Of a stretch of 64,000 bases of DNA, positions 61,365 to 64,000 are shown in pieces (positions within the stretch are counted from its first letter, which is position 1; each line of letters opens with the position of its first letter). The stretch is taken from IMG/VR virus record IMGVR_UViG_3300022700_000048, positions 1 through 64,000 of that record. One strand, given 5' to 3'. The translations under genes were made by a program, and so were the position numbers. The notes under the pieces were generated by a model. The model did not search any database. It was not told where the DNA came from and saw only the letters and a program-made list of their open reading frames with translations. Source of the stretch: a virus.

Positions 61365-62334
61365 GTTTCCAAATATAATTTTTGTATTTATTGTTACGTT
61401 TTACGTTATAATTTAATGTATTTTCATGACATTTTAAATAATTACTAGCATCTTTTATAGTGTCCCAAATTTTTATTAATTTCATATTTAAATCATATTG
61501 TAATACTTTATTAAATCGTTTTTTGTTTTTTATTTTCTCTAAATTATTTAAACATATAAGATATTTTCTATTTAAATATTGAAATTGATCGTCATGGTAA
61601 ATAAAATTTAAAAATCTTAATGAATCGGAATACCACGTTATTTTCCATATATTTGGTTTATTATTGGTTACTTTATATATTTTATTAGATTTAATCGAAT
61701 ATTTTTCTCGAATATATTTTTTGATAAAAATTAATATTTCTTTTGTAGAAATTAAACTACATCTTAAATTATCGTTTATCATATTTAAACTACCATCCCC
61801 ATCAAATAACCCCGCAATAAAATAGGAATAATATTTTTCATTTATCTTGGGAAATTTTAATGTATTACTCTTATCTGAGGTTACACCTAAATTAATTAAA
61901 TTTCGTGTAAATAATTCATTACCAATTTGAATTGAATATCCAGTATATGTTTTATTAGTTCGTTTATCATATTTAATATTAGTACTTATTTTATGTTCGG
62001 ATTTAATATTTTTTTTAAAATTTTCTATAACACACTTATCTTTCGATACTAAACTAACTTTATTATTATGTTTATTTATATTACCGTCTGCACATAGAAA
62101 CCCTAACCAATATGCCTTATCTGGTGAATCAATATTTTTAAAATAATCAATATTTAAAGAAAGGTGGCTCATATTAATTCTACTTTTTTTTAATTTTTTC
62201 ACGTTATTTCTTTCGAGAATTAATCTAATACCAGATACTGATCTATTGAATATTTTTGCAAGTTCTTTTTCAGAATGATATTTATATTTATCAATTATTT
62301 TTAATTCTAAATCTTTACTTATTTTTTTTGTCAT
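61354..62334 (-). CDS. LAGLIDADG homing endonuclease with HTH and C-terminal DNA-binding module
   Basis: 326 residues. An N-terminal HTH (KELAKIFNRSVSGIRLILE), then two LAGLIDADG helices: YWLGFLCADGNI near 78 and FIAGLFDGDGSL near 190, and a C-terminal module (QYDLNMKLIKIWDT, then NYLKCHENTLNYNV) like the DNA-binding repeats of homing enzymes. It is free-standing; no intron or intein frame is seen around it. Its 3' end overlaps the HAD gene by 11 bases, so its insertion was precise or its end was co-opted. A late-type motif precedes it. Confidence 0.85.
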   Translation of the reverse strand: MTKKISKDLELKIIDKYKYHSEKELAKIFNRSVSGIRLILERNNVKKLKKSRINMSHLSLNIDYFKNIDSPDKAYWLGFLCADGNINKHNNKVSLVSKDKCVIENFKKNIKSEHKISTNIKYDKRTNKTYTGYSIQIGNELFTRNLINLGVTSDKSNTLKFPKINEKYYSYFIAGLFDGDGSLNMINDNLRCSLISTKEILIFIKKYIREKYSIKSNKIYKVTNNKPNIWKITWYSDSLRFLNFIYHDDQFQYLNRKYLICLNNLEKIKNKKRFNKVLQYDLNMKLIKIWDTIKDASNYLKCHENTLNYNVKRNNKYKNYIWKHEK

Positions 62335-62345
62335 AACATGTTTTT

Positions 62346-62355
62346 AATAAATACT
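62346..62355 (-). promoter_or_regulatory. Putative late promoter motif AGTATTTATT, minus strand
   Basis: Reads leftward, 11 bases before the start codon of the LAGLIDADG gene. It may have come with the element or be part of the host operon. Confidence 0.5.
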
Positions 62356-62378
62356 CTCATATCTAAGAAAATATATAT

Positions 62379-62600
62379 TTAATCTAAATCTAAGTTAATA
62401 TTTATTTGTTGTGGTGGAGTATATTGATCTGGATTTCGTTTTTGACTATCACTATACTCTGGTTTATTAGCATGAATTATAATTTTATTACAATGGGGGC
62501 ATTTAATATCATTGGTTATTACCATAAACATAAAATCTTCATGATAATAATTAGTATTTTTACCACAATGTTGACATTTAATTTGATGTTTTCGTACCAT
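62379..62600 (-). CDS. Zinc-ribbon protein, 73 aa
   Basis: Two CxxC knuckles (CQHCGK and CPHCNK) about 25 residues apart form a zinc ribbon; the tail is polar with Pro/Gln. Such proteins bind nucleic acid or polymerase subunits. Two bases after the upstream exonuclease stop. No further assignment. Confidence 0.7.
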   Translation of the reverse strand: MVRKHQIKCQHCGKNTNYYHEDFMFMVITNDIKCPHCNKIIIHANKPEYSDSQKRNPDQYTPPQQININLDLD

Positions 62601-62602
62601 AA

Positions 62603-63178
62603 TTATTTATTTTTTAAATTCCATATTTTTGATGCGTATTCAATTTGAATTTTTGCATCATCAATTGGATGATGTTTAACACCATTGAATTTTTTTAATG
62701 TTTGTTCTTTTATTTTAGGTGCTTTAGCCACTAAAGTTCTTAAATCTCTTTCGTTACGAAAATACCAAGGCATTTCATGATAACCACATGCAGTATATGC
62801 ATTTTCTAATAAACCAATATCAAATCGATTACTATTTCCCCATATTTCTATATTATGTTTATCCCCCAATTTTTTATACCATTTTTTAAATTCATTTAAA
62901 ACATAATGAAGTGATTCACCTCCTTTAGCAATTTCTTGTCGTGCTTTTTCGTTTTGGATTAACCACCAATAAATAGTTTCACCATTAACATTAAGACCGA
63001 CATCTAAACAAGATTGAAGATTAATTCTTGAATAAAATTCATCACCAATTTCATTAGTATTAATATTAAATTCAACAGCACCAATTGACACAATTGCACT
63101 ATTACTTCTTTTACCCATTGTTTCAAGATCAAGCATTACATGACCCAAACTTTCGACTGTTGTTTTTTTTATTTTCAT
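62603..63178 (-). CDS. DEDDh 3'-5' exonuclease, DexA/RNase AS-like
   Basis: 191 residues with VMLDLETMG and SIGAVEF (motif I), GNSNRFDIGLLENAY (motif II) and KHHPIDDAKIQI (motif III). The DLETMG start and spacing match the Rv2179c/RNase AS group, to which T4 DexA is related. It likely degrades RNA or single-stranded DNA ends. It is distinct from the shorter DEDDh enzyme at 59972. Confidence 0.85.
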   Translation of the reverse strand: MKIKKTTVESLGHVMLDLETMGKRSNSAIVSIGAVEFNINTNEIGDEFYSRINLQSCLDVGLNVNGETIYWWLIQNEKARQEIAKGGESLHYVLNEFKKWYKKLGDKHNIEIWGNSNRFDIGLLENAYTACGYHEMPWYFRNERDLRTLVAKAPKIKEQTLKKFNGVKHHPIDDAKIQIEYASKIWNLKNK

Positions 63179-63212
63179 TCTTATTTTTTTAAACTTATTA
63201 TATATTATATTT

Positions 63213-63734
63213 TTATCTCCAAAGTTGCAAAGATTTTAATTCATATGCAACAATTCTTCTTACAATTGCATCAAATGTTTTTTTTGAATATGAACCATCT
63301 GGAAGGTCATTACCACGTGTCCAATCTTCACCAACTCTTGGTTTTCTTCTACTTGCAATACAACCCAAATAACCATTTGGTTTATTTTCTGTTGGTGCAT
63401 ATCCTGATATTGAATAAATATTATTATCGGTATATAGACGACAACTAAAACGATTTTTATTATCATTTTGTTGGTTTTTATGGAAAATTAAAACCTGTGA
63501 ATCGACATTTCCATATTTAACAATACCTTTAAGCCAAATTGCAAAATCTGGTGCAATATCAATTAATTCTTCCCAATCAATTATTCTAGCATTATTTTTT
63601 TCTTCAAGACGTGCTTTAAGGTCTTGATTAAACTCTTCATTTGTCTGAATTCTATCTTCACCAGTAGATTCTGCTGGTGTATTATCAGAATGTTCAGGGG
63701 CATGATTGCCTGACTTGTTTTCTTCTTTTTTCAT
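63213..63734 (-). CDS. Hypothetical protein with acidic N-terminus, 173 aa
   Basis: The first ~45 residues are polar and disordered, the rest is a folded domain (ELIDIAPDFAIWLKGIV, then SRRKPRVGEDWTRGND) with a basic-aromatic patch that could bind nucleic acid. No family is recognised. Confidence 0.6.
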   Translation of the reverse strand: MKKEENKSGNHAPEHSDNTPAESTGEDRIQTNEEFNQDLKARLEEKNNARIIDWEELIDIAPDFAIWLKGIVKYGNVDSQVLIFHKNQQNDNKNRFSCRLYTDNNIYSISGYAPTENKPNGYLGCIASRRKPRVGEDWTRGNDLPDGSYSKKTFDAIVRRIVAYELKSLQLWR

Positions 63735-63757
63735 TTTTAATAAAATTTAATATAATA

Positions 63758-64000
63758 TTATTTTTGTTCTTGATAATTTGTTACATTATCAATATTCATA
63801 ATTAATTCTGTAAATTTATTTAAATCAATCTTATCTGGATACCATTTAGCAGCATTAATAAATATGAATCGTTTATATTTCCACTCATTTTGATATTTTT
63901 TATACATACTACTTTTTTGAGTTTCACTATATGATGCATTTGCACCAATATCACATAATTTTAAAATTAATGCACGATAATCATTAAGTGTTTTAGGTGC
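63758..64000 (-). CDS. C-terminal part of an unidentified protein (5' end outside window)
   Basis: Eighty residues are open to the window edge on the minus strand, with stop at 63758. Helical with KRFIFINAAKWYPDK, otherwise unassigned. It belongs to the same leftward operon; 23 bases separate it from the next gene. Confidence 0.6.
   Translation of the reverse strand, partial: APKTLNDYRALILKLCDIGANASYSETQKSSMYKKYQNEWKYKRFIFINAAKWYPDKIDLNKFTELIMNIDNVTNYQEQK

Noticed and set aside
1-64000. CRISPR arrays, tRNA and rRNA genes
   Set aside because: No regularly spaced repeats and no cloverleaf or conserved T-arm pattern was seen by eye. A tRNA scan could still find one; none is claimed.

Overview
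The window is a contiguous piece of a very AT-rich, tightly packed, tailed-phage (myovirus-like) genome, almost certainly from a virus that infects Bacteroidota. The host inference rests on three things visible in the sequence: promoters of the Bacteroidota housekeeping type (TTG, 19-20 bases, TAnnTTTG) in front of several replication genes, an almost complete absence of Shine-Dalgarno sequences before start codons (A-rich leaders instead), and SprB-like repeat folds in the tail adhesins. Phage identity is shown by a gp25-like and a gp6/J-like baseplate protein, giant tail proteins, a family B polymerase, gp46/47-type recombination proteins, a phage sigma factor, primase, RuvC-like resolvase and an amidase endolysin. 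No bacterial housekeeping gene, tRNA, rRNA or CRISPR array was recognised.

Layout. 1-698: tail end of an upstream, probably structural, block. 757-7430: early replication block (SNF2-type helicase, a small protein, a QueC-like enzyme, DNA polymerase B) behind a host-type promoter. 7480-14836: accessory/virion-associated block (Nudix, WYL-like, GNAT, ParB-like proteins) containing a probable RNA-repair pair (2H phosphoesterase plus HAD phosphatase). 14963-34252: tail, baseplate and fibre block with two glycosyltransferases, cysteine-rich modules, SprB-like repeats and poly-threonine linkers. 34263-40421: zinc-protease-like membrane protein, RHH regulator, RuvC-like nuclease, GIY-YIG protein, metallophosphatase, primase, sigma factor, and a small heat-shock protein on the opposite strand. 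40639-43980: an SbcD-SbcC (gp47-gp46) fusion in one polypeptide. 44056-51850: membrane proteins and a 1362-residue repeat protein with recurrent L/I-N-E motifs resembling prohead-protease sites. 51852-55352: amidase, small membrane proteins, an AT-hook protein and a holin candidate. 55422-56222 is one rightward gene (a degenerate exonuclease); from 56265 to the window end everything runs leftward: M23 peptidase, GNAT, secreted protein, two DEDDh exonucleases, HAD phosphatase, LAGLIDADG endonuclease, zinc ribbon and hypotheticals.

Regulation. Two promoter classes separate by gene type. Six good host-type promoters precede mainly replication/repair genes (helicase, metallophosphatase, primase, SbcDC, the exonuclease-like gene, one membrane protein). 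A different ten-base motif, WGTATTTATW, without a -35 partner, occurs about 20 times directly upstream of genes, most often 13-17 bases before the start codon, mainly in front of structural, lysis and accessory operons, and it flips strand with the genes. It is the best candidate for a late promoter read by the phage-encoded sigma factor at 39311-39937. Several strong hairpin-plus-T terminators sit just before such motifs, marking operon boundaries.
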